Positions 20,938 to 31,134 of a stretch of 64,000 nt of DNA are shown here, in pieces (within the stretch, counting starts at the first letter, position 1; the number at the start of each line of letters is the position of its first letter). The position numbers and the translations under genes were made by a program. The DNA is from Bathynomus jamesi. Taxonomy: Eukaryota; Arthropoda; Malacostraca; Isopoda; Cirolanidae. The notes under the pieces were generated by a model. That model did not search any database. It worked only from the letters and a program-made list of their open reading frames with translations, and was not told where the DNA came from. The stretch is from assembly GCA_023014485.1 (NCBI GenBank), contig JAJOZX010005606.1:62001-126000 (forward strand), given 5' to 3'.

Positions 20938-21060
20938 CAATAAAACTACAGAAAAGAACGCAGCCATGAAAATCTAAAGCTTCACAAATCTTAATACAAT
21001 GAGCTCGGATTTGAAGCCTAAGATTTTCATGACTGCGTTCATTTCTATAGTTTTATTGAC
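20938..21060. repeat. Imperfect hairpin in repeat S
   Basis: Left arm aataaaactacagaaaagaa ... and right arm ... tttctatagttttatt are complementary, with the inner words catgaaaatct and agattttcatga. The same hairpin occurs at 22810-22935, 33853-33998 and 34030-34135, and half of it occurs in family R. Confidence 0.75.
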
Positions 21061-21074
21061 CAAATAACTGAACC

Positions 21075-21240
21075 GACAGTAATTGGGGGCCCTGCGGCCC
21101 GCCAAATCATAGTTTTCATTGTTTCGAGTGCATCAATAATATTGTTATAGTGTTCCATTAGTTTTGATAAGCATGATCTTCCTGACCGGAATCGATGTTG
21201 GTTATCATTTTTTTTTCTGAGTTTCCCCTTAACCCACCCC
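21075..21240 (-). pseudogene. CR1-like LINE snippet captured in repeat S
   Basis: The minus strand reads NQHRFRSGRSCLSKLMEHYN NIIDALE, the NQHGFRxGRSCxSQL box of CR1-type reverse transcriptases. It is repeated at 22955-23090 in the second copy of S. Only about 30 codons are kept, ending where the C-rich repeat begins. Confidence 0.75.
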
Positions 21241-21620
21241 TTCCCCATTACCCCACCCCATCTCCCCCATTACCCCACCCTCTCCCCAATACCCCTCCTC
21301 ACCCCTCTCCCCCATTTACCCCACCAATTTTTTTTTCTGAGTTTCCCCATTAACCCCACCCCCTCCCCCATTACCCCACCCCTCTCCCCCAATACCCCAT
21401 CCCCCACCCCTCTCCCCCATTTACCCCACCCTTCCCCCATTACCCCCAAGGGGGAAGGGGGCTGGCACCTTGCAAAGGATTTACTTTAATTTTTTTTGGT
21501 TACATATATATATATATCGCATCTATTTTTCTGAGTTTCCCCATTAACCCCACCCCCCCCCCATTACCCACCCCCTCCCCCCATTACCCCACCCCTCCCC
21601 ATTTTGTGCCAAAATTATGA
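21232..21620. repeat. C-rich minisatellite (ccccattacccc units)
   Basis: Variable runs of units such as ccccacccctcccccattac. The complementary strand is a dense series of G-runs, so it has quadruplex-forming potential. The same unit type occurs at 23095-23370, 56860-56940, 57290-57515, 58262-58345 and 58676-58755. Confidence 0.9.
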
Positions 21621-21805
21621 TTAAAAATGAAGAAATGGGAAGAACTGTACCCCTAAAAGGGGGGGGCAGGATTTATGTTAGGGAATTTTTTTTAGCATGG
21701 GCACTGCACAATAAAAAGACGCATCGAATGGTGAAAACCGCATTGTTCTACACCAATTGTAGCGACCTGTAGGTGTGCGCAAAAAAACTGTTACATACAT
21801 ATATA

Positions 21806-22585
21806 CAGTGTCCGTAAAATCATGGTGGGATTTTAAATAGCTATATTATTGCAACGAAACATGATAATGAGATGAAACAATGCCAAATTTAAGAACAACT
21901 CTCAAAGTTGTATCTTGTAGTTAGTCTAGGCTAAGCTTAACCTTTATCTCGTAGTTAGTCTAGGCTGTCCACATGCCTATGTTGAATATGAGCGTAATAG
22001 CCCGAAAGTTAATGTGTGGTGTGCTCTAGCACGAGATCGAGTGATTGGCCCATTTTTCTTCGCGGAATCCACTGTGACGTCACACAACTACCTCGCTATG
22101 TTGGAACATTTTGCAGTACCCCAATTTATTGACAATAATGTCATCTTTCAGCAAGATGGTGCTCCTCCGCACTATGCCAACGTTGTTCGAGAATTCCTTA
22201 ATGAAAAATTTCCACAGAGATGGATAGGAAGAGGAGGATGGAAGCCATGGCCTCCACGCTCTCCGGACCTGACACCTTTGGACTTTTATTTGTGGGGTTA
22301 CGTCAAGCAAAGCGTGTACAGTGTACCTATTAGGGATATTCATCACTTGCACGAGCGAATCACGGAAGCTATCGCATCCGTCACTCCTGATGTTCTTGGC
22401 GTGTGTGGCTGGAATTGAATCACCGCCTAGATGTCTGCAGGGCTACCAGAGGAGCCCATATCGAACTACGTTAAATAAAGTTATTTTAGAGTTGTTCTTC
22501 AATTGCCTTTTTTTCATCTCATTATCATGTTTCGTTGCAATAATATAGCTATTTAAAATCCCACCATGACTTTACGGACACACTG
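21806..22585 (+). mobile_element. Tc1/mariner-type element, 780 bp, in repeat S
   Basis: Ends cagtgtccgtaaaatcatgg and complement of ...ccatgactttacggacacactg, TA-flanked. Inverted similarity extends about 80 bp (through tcattatcatgtttcg). The interior holds the catalytic half of a transposase. Confidence 0.9.
21967..22474 (+). pseudogene. Tc1/mariner-superfamily transposase, C-terminal half
   Basis: Reads CPHAYVEYERNSPKVNVWCA LARDRVIGPFFFAE, then [20 protein letters not shown] (second Asp) and [20 protein letters not shown] (third Asp, 41 residues later). The frame shifts near 22400, after which it continues VWLELNHRLDVCRATRGAHI ELR-stop at 22472-22474. The N-terminal DNA-binding domain and first catalytic Asp are missing. 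The end CRATRGAHIEL resembles CRNTKGARIEL in the 12 kb copy, so these are sister lineages. Confidence 0.9.
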
Positions 22586-22954
22586 TATATATAAGGCTTC
22601 ATTTCTGAAATAGTATATTAGACTAGCAAAAGGTCGGCGCCACACGCCGATTTTGCTAGATCTGCGGCCGGCTGAATTGTGGGCCTACGGCGTATTTTAT
22701 TTTTAACATTAGTAGCCCTTTATCTGGATATCATTCCTATTCCTCTCACCTTGGGCCTCAGTAATTGGGGTGCCTGCGGCCTTCCAGTTACTGGCAAACC
22801 AATTATTCATTCAATAAAACTACAGAAAAGAACGCAGCCATGAAAATCTAAAGCTTCACAAATCTTAATACAATGAGGTTGGATTTGAAGCCTAAGATTT
22901 TCATGACAGCGTTCATTTCTATAGTTTTATTGACCAAATAACTGAACCGACAGT

Positions 22955-23090
22955 AATTGGGGGCCCTGCGGCCCGCCAAATCATAGTTTTCATTGTTTCG
23001 AGTGCATCAATAATATTGTTATAGTGTTCCATTAGTTGTGATAAGCATGATCTTCCTGACCGGAATCGATGTTGGTTATCATTTTTTTTT
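22955..23090 (-). pseudogene. CR1-like LINE snippet in repeat S, copy 2
   Basis: HRFRSGRSCLSQLMEHYNNI IDALETMK on the minus strand, nearly the same as the snippet at 21075-21240. It was therefore part of S before S was duplicated. Confidence 0.75.
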
Positions 23091-23567
23091 CTGAGTTTCC
23101 CCATTAACCCACCCCCTCCCCCATTACCCCACCCTTCTCCCCAATACCCCACCCCCTCCCCCATTTACCCCCACCCTTCCCCCATACCCCAAGGGGGAAG
23201 GGGGCTGGCACCTTGCAAAGGATTTACTTTAATTTTTTTTTGAAGGGGGCTGGCACCTTGCAAAGGATTTACTTTAATTTTTTTTTTGGTTACATATATA
23301 TCGCATCTATTTTTCTGAGTTTCCCCATTAACCCCACCCCCTCCCCCATTACCCCACCCCTCCCCCATTTTGTGCCAAAATTATGATTAAAAATGAAGAA
23401 ATGGGAAGAACTGTACCCCGAAAAGGGGGGGGTCAGGATTTATGTTCGGGAATTTTTTTTTAGCATGGGCACTGCACAATAAAAAGACGCATTGAATGGT
23501 GAAAACCGCATTATTCTACACCAATTGTAGCGACCTGTAGGTGTGCGCAAAAAAACTGTTACATATA

Positions 23568-24462
23568 CAGGGCGTCCCAAAAAAATGTATACACACTTTA
23601 AATACTTATAAAGGCAGTGTTTATTAAAATACATTTCATTTTCAAAATGTAATAGAATCTACAGACATTATTTAATTGTTTTGTCAACGCCTGTTTTCAA
23701 ACTGACGTCCGTTCTGGTCCAGGCACTGCTGATAACGCGAAGCAATGGAATCGCAAACATCACGAAACATTTCGTTTGGTATTTGTGTGCATTCTCGTTC
23801 AATGGCTGCTCTCAATTCAGCGACTGTTGCAGGTTTTATAGCGTAGACTTTGTCTTTTAAGTATCCCCATAAAAAAAGTCTAGTGGTGTGAGGTCTGGTG
23901 AACGCGGAGGGTATTCTACGAAACCCCTTCGTCCACATCGTGCCAAGTACCACTCGCAATACTCCACTCTTCGGTCCGGATCATCATCTTCATTAATAGC
24001 ATGGACTAATCTTGGAATGTAACTTTTCCATTGACAGCGCTTCAAAATGCGTTGGACAGACGATTCTGAAATTCCTACCTCACGACTCGCTTGCCGCACA
24101 GATTTTCTTGGACTTTGGTGATACGTTTCCAGTACTCTTTCTTGCTTTGTGGGGCTTGTCGATGTCGTGGTCTTCGGAACGCTTCTTGTGGACATTCTGA
24201 ACAGTTCCATCGGCTTCAAACTTATCTCTAATTCGAGTGATGGTAAGTCGCGTTGGTGGATCTGTTTGAAACTCCCTCCTAAACTGTCTTTGCACTTCAA
24301 CTGCGTTTTCACACTTCCAGTAGCATTTTAGAATGAATTTCCTTTGTTCAAAGCTTAGTCTGACTGCCATTATTAATTTAATGGGTTTAACTTGGAAAAA
24401 GAAGAACATCAATTGAGCTATCAGCTGTTAAATTGTGTATACATTTTTTTTGGGACGCCCTG
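23568..24462 (-). mobile_element. Tc1/mariner-type element, 895 bp, in repeat S
   Basis: Ends cagggcgtcccaaaaaaatg and complement of ...cattttttttgggacgccctg, TA-flanked. Unlike most copies here it keeps the 5' part of its transposase gene, with the deletion in the middle. Confidence 0.92.
23684..24370 (-). pseudogene. Tc1/mariner-superfamily transposase lacking catalytic centre
   Basis: From ATG at 24368-24370 (minus strand) the N-terminus reads [20 protein letters not shown] ... [20 protein letters not shown], a helix-turn-helix typical of this transposase group. A second HTH region [20 protein letters not shown] follows after a frame change. Then [20 protein letters not shown] jumps directly to [10 protein letters not shown] (third Asp) and [20 protein letters not shown] ... 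QNGRQFENRR-stop at 23684. The first and second catalytic Asp are deleted. Confidence 0.9.
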
Positions 24463-24502
24463 TATATATATAAGGCTTCATTTCTGAAATAGTATATTAG
24501 AT

Positions 24503-24827
24503 ATGCCTCACTCATCTGTATCTTTGTAACTTTAAGATTGTATCATGATTTGTATTGTTCACCATTTCTCTTTTCTATTATTTCTATTATTATTTCTATT
24601 ATCATTTCCTATTATTTTAAAGATTATTTCAATTTTCATTTGTAATGACAGAGTTAATTAAATGCAACATTATTTCATTTTCCACAAATTCTATTTAGAT
24701 TTACATACTGTAATACTGTAATTACATATTGTAATTAAACTACGAAAATTAAACGTTAATCCCAACATTGTGTAAACCAGAGTGGATGTAATGTATATCT
24801 TATGTAATGTATTCTCTCTGAATAAAG

Positions 24828-24869
<42 letters not shown>

Positions 24870-25587
24870 AATTGCGTAGGCAAATTGGCATAAATGAGGT
24901 CGCGTATGTGATAATTCACAAATGTAGTGGGATGAGTTTTTGTGAGGTAACAATTTTGGTACCTCAGAACATAAAAAAATATAAAAAAATCTAGGAATAT
25001 TTTTATTGTGGGAGGAAAAGATATGTTGGTCCTGATTACGTTACATTACGCTAAATTAAGTTAGTTAAAGTTTGGTGAGATTAGGTTAAACTAAATTCGC
25101 GAGTACTTCAGTATTCAAAGACTTGTCAGAAAACACGCTTTGAGCCCTCAATTGCGTTTTCGGAAATGCGTCCGAAACTGCGTTTATGTCCCAAAGGTTA
25201 TGATAAATTAATTTAAATTTGGTTAATTCGATTTTAGATATATGAATTTAGAAAAGTCGTTACCTCGCTTATTCTACAGTTTTCTCTCCTTTAGTCAAAA
25301 TGAAATCTGCTCCATCGGTGATTCCATTTAAAATAACTTCCATCATCATAGTGCCTTTCCTCTTACACCTATAATTACCTGCCAACATTTGCTTCGTCTT
25401 GGGGAGCTGCTCTAATGGCACTGCATACACTGCAATGAGCCGTAATTAGGTTTCTTCTCGCGCCCTTATTTCCTCCCTATAATAAAAAATTCAGTATTCA
25501 GGTATTCAGTTCAGGAAGTTAAGAAATAGATTAATAAAATCACATTCGTCCAAGTTTCCTTTTGAAATTTAACAAGAGAAAAATCTA
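24503..25587. other. No gene; (TTA)n tract and half of a 37-bp duplication
   Basis: 24827-24869 is a (TTA)n microsatellite. 25304-25340 is identical to 25674-25710 (aatctgctccatcggtgatt ...). The rest is AT-rich and unassigned. Confidence 0.6.
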
Positions 25588-25673
25588 CACACACACACAC
25601 ACACACACACATACACAATTACACATACACACACGCGCAAACACACACACACACACACACATATATGGAATGG
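25588..25673. repeat. (CA)n-rich microsatellite
   Basis: CA runs interrupted by cacaattacac and cacgcgcaaac. It lies between the two 37-bp direct repeats. Confidence 0.95.
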
Positions 25674-25717
25674 AATCTGCTCCATCGGTGATTCCATTTA
25701 AAATAACTTCGAAAATG

Positions 25718-26006
25718 CGCCTCGGTGGTGTAGTGGTTAGCGCCGCTGACTACGAATACATCGGCCCCGGGTTCGAGACCCGATGGCAGCCGGCGCGCAG
25801 CAAAACCCACTGTTCATCCTTCCACACAAAGAAAGTGGTTGGTAGATAAATGGGTACCCTGAGTGGCCTAGTGGTTAAGACGCTGGGCTGCTGATGGGGC
25901 GTGGTTCGGATTCCACGTTAAACTGTAGGTCTAAGGTGGAGTGAAAAGCTTGACCTTCATCAGAATGAACAATTCTGGCGGAAGCTAACCAAAGGTTAAC
26001 CAAAGG
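25718..26006 (+). mobile_element. Dimeric tRNA-derived SINE, copy 2
   Basis: Near-identical to 19336-19632 over its whole length, with both A/B box pairs (ggtgtagtggttagcg/ggttcgagacc and ggcctagtggttaaga/ggttcggattcc) and the gcttgaccttc tail. Followed by (TG)n(TA)n. High similarity suggests recent activity. Confidence 0.87.
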
Positions 26007-26027
26007 TGTGTGTGTGTGTATATATAT

Positions 26028-26160
26028 ATATAATACAACTCAGAATGGTCCCCTGAGAAACTTTTATGTTACACACAAACCGTGCATGGAACAAGGAACA
26101 ACTCTTCTGGGAAAACCCAGAAGAGTTTCTTATTCCATACACGGTCTGTGTTCATCAATA
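26028..26160. repeat. Palindromic repeat U, copy 1
   Basis: Starts actcagaatggtcccctgag. The arm cgtgcatggaacaaggaaca ... ttctggg is followed at once by its inverted copy cccagaagagtttcttattc ... ctgtgtt, giving a short hairpin with almost no loop. Related copies: 47466-47731, 51005-51115 and 51420-51535. Confidence 0.75.
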
Positions 26161-26189
26161 ATTGATGAACAAAAATTTACTCCCAAAAG

Positions 26190-27400
26190 GATTTAATTGA
26201 CACAAAGAAGGTGAAAACAAATCCGTCTCCTCCCTCACACCGGACGGAAGTTCTTACAGTGATCCCAAAGACAACCAATTTATTAAACGACTTCTTTCCA
26301 TTACTGCAGCCTCGATTTGAAATACTGGCACTCAAAACCCCATACTGCCTTGGGGACTTCCTCGACTTGTCACAAGCATTTGATACATTTCCCATGAGAT
26401 CTTATTGAAAAAATTTCACATATATGGAATAAGAGGAAATATCCTCGATTGGTTCAAATCATATCTGACAAATCGTCATCAATACGTCAGCTTAAAAGAT
26501 AATTTATCCGACAAGGCGATGCTAACTGGAGGAGTCCCACAAGACTCCATTCTTGGGCCATTACTATTTCTAATTCACGTCAACGATTTTCATCTTTCAA
26601 CCACATCAAATTGTGTACAATATGCAGATGATACCACAGTTTCTTCTTCCCACCATAATTTAGAACCTTCTGAGAAATGAAACAAACAGGCAATTAGAGT
26701 AAGTATATAAATAGATGTACGCCAATAAACTTTTACTAAACCTGACAAATTCATCTCATATCATTATCCCCACAAAACATATAAATATAAACTATCAACT
26801 AAAAATTGGGAATACTACTCTTGCAAGGGTGAATGACGTTAAAATACTTGGCATTAATTTAGACGAAAAACTAATTTCATGTCATGTACAACAAATCAAA
26901 TCCAAAATATAAAGATTTCTATTCATATTATTTAAACTTGAAAAAACTTCTTCCTCAAAACGCATTCTTACCCTGTATTATTCTTTCATCCACCCACATT
27001 TATTATATTGCATTATAACATAGGGATAACTCGAAGAAATATATAAAGAATTCTTTGGAAGACACTCAAAAAAATGTCTGCGAACCAGCTCAGATAATGA
27101 AAACAGTCAAAGTTACACTTCCCCAATGTGTAAAGAGCTAAGTACCTTAAAACTAAATAACTTATACAAATTCATTGTTGCTGTCAATATGTTCAAAGGT
27201 ATCGTAAAAATTAACACATCACCCATTCAAAGAGCAATCACCAGACATCAAATTCATCATCATTATAACACAAGACACCCCAAAGATTTTATACCAAACC
27301 AAACTATACAATGGAAACTGCAGGAAATGCACTCTCTTTCAAAGGAGCAGATCTACGGAATGCAATTGCCATAAATATCAAACAGGCTTCATCACTAAAT
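26190..27400 (+). pseudogene. CR1/Jockey-supergroup LINE reverse transcriptase, decayed
   Basis: Plus strand: LDLSQAFDTFP (about 26360-26395), LLKKFHIYGIRGNILDWFKS YL, GGVPQDSILGPLLFLIHVND (about 26530-26590), catalytic YADDTT (about 26620-26640), then KILGINLDEKL (about 26845), HPHLLYCIIT (about 26990) and MCKELSTLKLNNLYKFIVAV ... RAITRHQIHHHYNTRHPKDF. This is palm through C-terminus of a non-LTR reverse transcriptase. At least three frame changes and stops disable it. The G of PQGS is replaced by D. A (TTA)n tract at about 27662-27690 may mark the degenerate 3' region. Confidence 0.9.
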
Positions 27401-28861
27401 GTACTTCGCAAATCACTAAAGAAGTACTTCATTATCTATTACTGATGTATAAGTTAATTACTGCCATTATTACCATAGTAATTAATTTCCCTTTTTATAA
27501 TTAACTATCTAATATATGCTAATTTCATTAAGCACTTTTAATTTCATAATTTTTTCCTTTTTTTCATTAATCATCATTTATTTTCTACTAAACATACAAC
27601 TGACCATTTTATTCAAAATTGAGTAAAATAATCAAACACTACTTGTATATTTTTACCTTTTTTTATTATTATTATTATTATTATTACTGTTACCTGCGAT
27701 TTCCACTTCTTATATAATAAATAAACTGAATCCCATTAATTTTGTCTAAAAAGCTTCCACGCTTCCAACGGCATATTCAAATTAGAATACTGTAAATATA
27801 TTAATGCCATATCAGATATTAAATTATACAGAAAAATATTGAAAAAATGTTATAAAACTATGTAAGTTGTATTCTATTTCTGAGTAAAGCTTTTTGTTTT
27901 CTTTTCTTTATAAATAACAACCAACAACAACGCATATTCACCAATAAAGTAAATGCTCAACCCATAACATTTAAGAAGCTTTGTCAATGAATTTTATTAC
28001 CTTTGTGGATTTTGCATGCAAACAGACAGATCATGATGAAATATGGTATGTCAACTTGACTTAAGCCGATTTGTGTTAGGATTTAATGAAATCGTGATAC
28101 TACAAAATTCTCAGTCATCTCGTGTTAGTCAGTAAATAGAACAGACAAATTTGCAGAATTAAAAATGTATTTGATCACTGCCCTTTGTTGTTTTTCTTTC
28201 TCCTGAAAATCCATTAAATAGCTAAAACCGTAAACTATTTCGCTATTATTACTAAAAACTTTATAAGTACAAACAAACTATGTGTTCAGGTAGCAGTCAA
28301 TTCGTGAAAGTAAATCTGCGTTTACTTTCCTTGTTTTTACCATTCGAATTATTTAAAATTACTGAATCATGCATTCGTAATCCTTTGCACAAAACTGAAA
28401 CAAAACTCTACTGAGCTCAAACGAGAGAGAATGGCATTGGGTGAAATTGCGTCTAACATTTGTAGTCTTCTTAATAAAAAATTCGAAAATTACTCATCTG
28501 CGACATGCTTGCTATTAACAGAGACAACATGTCCGTCGAAATCTGTCACTTTGCCAAAAGGCAAAAACGTTTGCCTGCAAATGGCAGTTTTTTTATTTTT
28601 CTATTGGAAAAAATCAAGCGTCACCTTCCATTAGCGTTAAAAAGCGTTCTCACTTTTTCCTCAGATTCATTTCAGGACCAAACAATGAAGATTCGAGTGA
28701 AAACATTCTTAAAATACACTAAAAGGTAACATTCTTCGTTCGAAGAAAAACCAAACTGTAAATTAATTACGGAGGGGAGAAGTTAACAGCACAATGTAAT
28801 AATACAGAATATTTTTGTCAGGGGATTAAACTAAAAGTGTTCGTAAGTAAATATTTTTGGC
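27401..28861. other. No recognisable gene
   Basis: AT-rich sequence after the LINE. Overlapping plus-strand frames at 28431-28729 have no recognised domain and atypical composition, so I do not annotate them. Confidence 0.5.

Positions 28862-28942
<81 letters not shown>
28862..28942. repeat. (CA)n-(TA)n compound microsatellite
   Basis: About 48 bases of CA followed directly by about 33 of TA. Confidence 0.97.
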
Positions 28943-28946
<4 letters not shown>

Positions 28947-29601
28947 CAGGAGACCATCCGTGAGGGGGACAATATGTCGACGGAAGGAAATATAATTTTG
29001 TATATGTGGTGCAGTTCGTATCATTCCAGTGTCGTTCATTAGCTGTTAGATTTTGCTCGCAAAGGAAATTCACACGAAAAACGAATAATTTTTCCAATTA
29101 CGATCACGATACCTGAACATATTCTTTGAAATTTATTTCATAAATCCCCCATTCTAACTCCATTCTCCTTCTCCCCTTTCCCTTCCTATATTCCCCTCCC
29201 ATTCATTTCGGCGCACAATTTCTTTCCAACACGAAAACTAAATGCGAAATCGAAGGTGACTGACTACCTTTCCCACACCTGTAATTAGTGTGTTTCGATA
29301 TCATTTCCCCTTTGCTACCTTCGAAGCTAATGACGCTTCATTAACGGCCTAGAAATTACTTCATTTATCCTCGTGTCTCGCGTTCATCGAATTCTTTCCT
29401 TTCGATTAATTTGATAACAAAATGTTTGACGGACGATTTTTAATTCTTGTTTTGTTTGAAAGTGAATTGAAACGAATGCCATTTTAAAATTAACCTTATT
29501 AATTAATGAAGATAACTATATGAAACTGAAGTATAGTATACTTTGTGTAAATATAAATGTGTAAGTGAAATTCTACATATAGGGACATAAACCTTCCAGC
29601 G

Positions 29602-29638
<37 letters not shown>

Positions 29639-29664
29639 ACCTGGTTCAAGCCAATCCCTGATAA
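28943..29664. other. No recognisable gene; (TA)n at 29607-29634
   Basis: Mixed AT-rich sequence with a TA tract near the right end. Nothing else recognised. Confidence 0.5.
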
Positions 29665-29765
29665 GCCGGATGTACAGTCCCCTGCAATAGTTCCGCTTCA
29701 CCCTCTCCGAGATGTGGAGGCAACGCAGTCCATCTTTCTCCCCCACCCTCACTCCCTCCCTCTCC
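29665..29765 (+). repeat. Dispersed repeat Y, copy 1, with polypyrimidine tract
   Basis: The segment with agttccgcttcaccctctcc and gagatgtgga recurs in reverse orientation at 32970-33075. It continues into a CT-rich tract to about 29845. Confidence 0.7.
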
Positions 29766-29845
29766 TCCTTCTCCTCTCCCTCCCTCTCCTCCTCCTCTCT
29801 CTCTCGTTATCCCCCCTCTCCTCCTCCCCCTCTCCTTTCGCTACG

Positions 29846-30129
29846 CAAAAAAACGATTTTACAAATCAAACCGTCTACATGGAGTCGCACAATAACTGAA
29901 ATTAATCATCATAATGTAGAGGAATACAACACTTATTTGTAACTGTTAATATCGAATCACGATATGACAAAAAGTATTGCATCACAAATGATCCCAAAAT
30001 TCGAAGAACACTGTAATTCGGCGTGCCAGATTACGATTCGAATAGCATCTAATTTTAAACCGTGATTTGAATCCATCGACGAAATATATTAAATAATGTA
30101 TATTAATATATGTGGAAAAAATTAATAAT
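29846..30129. other. No recognisable feature
   Basis: AT-rich; no motif recognised. Confidence 0.4.
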
Positions 30130-31090
30130 TTTAACATTCATTTTTGCATATAACGTCCAAACTCGCGCGACACTCTAACTGTATATAAACTGCAAGTTTG
30201 GAATTTTTCTTAAATTTCTTTCTATTTTATTTTCGCTGAGTAATTGATGAATTATTTCTTTTTTAAATTACCTCATTATTTTTCAGATTAAGCTTAATCA
30301 TGTAATCATGTTAAATTCTGCAATATTAATTTTTTTATACATTCTCTCTTAATTGTAAAAGATGAAGTCATAACTTGCCAAAACTCTAAATTAACACTTA
30401 ATTACTTAATTTAAAATTTGAAGCATTTAATTTTGGCTCATATGCATGTTTAATTTTTGTCTATAATAAAATGCATATTTCAATTTCCATTTTTAGTTAA
30501 CTCGGCAAATCATGATAACATCAGATCTGTCAGTATACTGCAGAGCTGGGCACTTGCGGTTTTTTTTGCGGTACTGCGGTACTGCGGTACTACCGCACTA
30601 CCAAACCGGTACCGCATAACGCAGTACCGCAAAGGATCGCTGAAAGTACAGCCTGTACTTTCAGCGATCCTTTGCGGTACTGCGTTATGCGGTACCGGTT
30701 TGGTAGTGCGGTAGTACCGCAGTACCGCAGTACCGCAAAAAAACCGCAAGTGCCCAGCTCTGGATACTATACTGCAAAGCTGGGCACTTGCGGTTTTTTT
30801 GCGGTACTGCGGTACTGCGGTACTACCGCACTACCAAACCGGTACCGCATAACGCAGTACCGCAAAGGATCGCTGAAAGTACAGCCTGTACTTTCAGCGA
30901 TCCTTTGCGGTACTGCGTTATGCGGTACCGGTTTGGTAGTGCGGTAGTACCGCAGTACCGCAGTACCGCAAAAAAAAACGCAAGTGCCCAGCTCTGCAGT
31001 ATACTGTTCTTCATCTTCAAATATCTTGCTTATCTGCCAGTATGCTGTTACAGCCAAAATTTACATTTATCTTCAAATATTTTGGAAAAA
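30130..31090 (+). repeat. Dispersed repeat T, copy 1 (split by palindromes)
   Basis: Shared with 41925-42610 (reverse) and 63405-64000. Shared words include ccaaactcgcg, acattctctct, aagatgaagtca, gctcatatgcatg, tttccatttttagttaactc and gataacatcagatctg. The paired palindromes at 30541-30996 interrupt it just after cagatctgt; it resumes at tcttcatcttcaaatatctt. No ORF. Confidence 0.8.
30541..30996. mobile_element. Two tandem near-perfect 222-bp palindromes, hAT-like ends
   Basis: Copy A (30541-30762) and copy B (30775-30996) are almost identical. Each is palindromic about the point agtacag-c-ctgtact and ends in cagagctgggca/tgcccagctctg, like hAT termini. The arms consist of gcggtactgcggtac-type words. 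The pair is flanked on both sides by the 10-mer cagtatactg. No protein is expected; long open frames here are by-products of the repeat. Confidence 0.85.
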
Positions 31091-31134
31091 AAAAAAAATT
31101 CAGCCTATTGAGAATAAAAAACAAAACAGGTCAA

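Larger units (their letters stand above)
20929..22618. repeat. Repeat S, copy 1 (with a mariner relative inserted)
   Basis: It shares with 22804-24502 the same ordered parts: a hairpin, a LINE snippet, a C-rich minisatellite, an aaatgggaagaactgtaccc block, and the ends ttacata | tataaggcttcatttctgaa. The insertion 21806-22585 separates the last two parts. Net length without insertion is about 0.9 kb. Confidence 0.85.
22804..24502. repeat. Repeat S, copy 2 (with a different mariner relative inserted)
   Basis: Second copy of the repeat at 20929-22618, in the same orientation and about 1.9 kb away. It holds the hairpin at 22810-22935, the LINE snippet and a shorter C-rich tract, with a local duplication of gaagggggctggcaccttgc at 23203-23260. 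The element 23568-24462 occupies the same position as the insertion in copy 1. Confidence 0.85.

Noticed and set aside
28431..28729. Two overlapping plus-strand frames as a small host gene
   Set aside because: No domain, no splice or promoter context, and overlapping frames; not supportable.
30457..31111. Several 65-107 codon open frames on both strands (RYCGTTALPNRYR-type)
   Set aside because: They arise from the perfect palindromes and their gcggtac repeats; both strands give the same peptides, so they are not genes.
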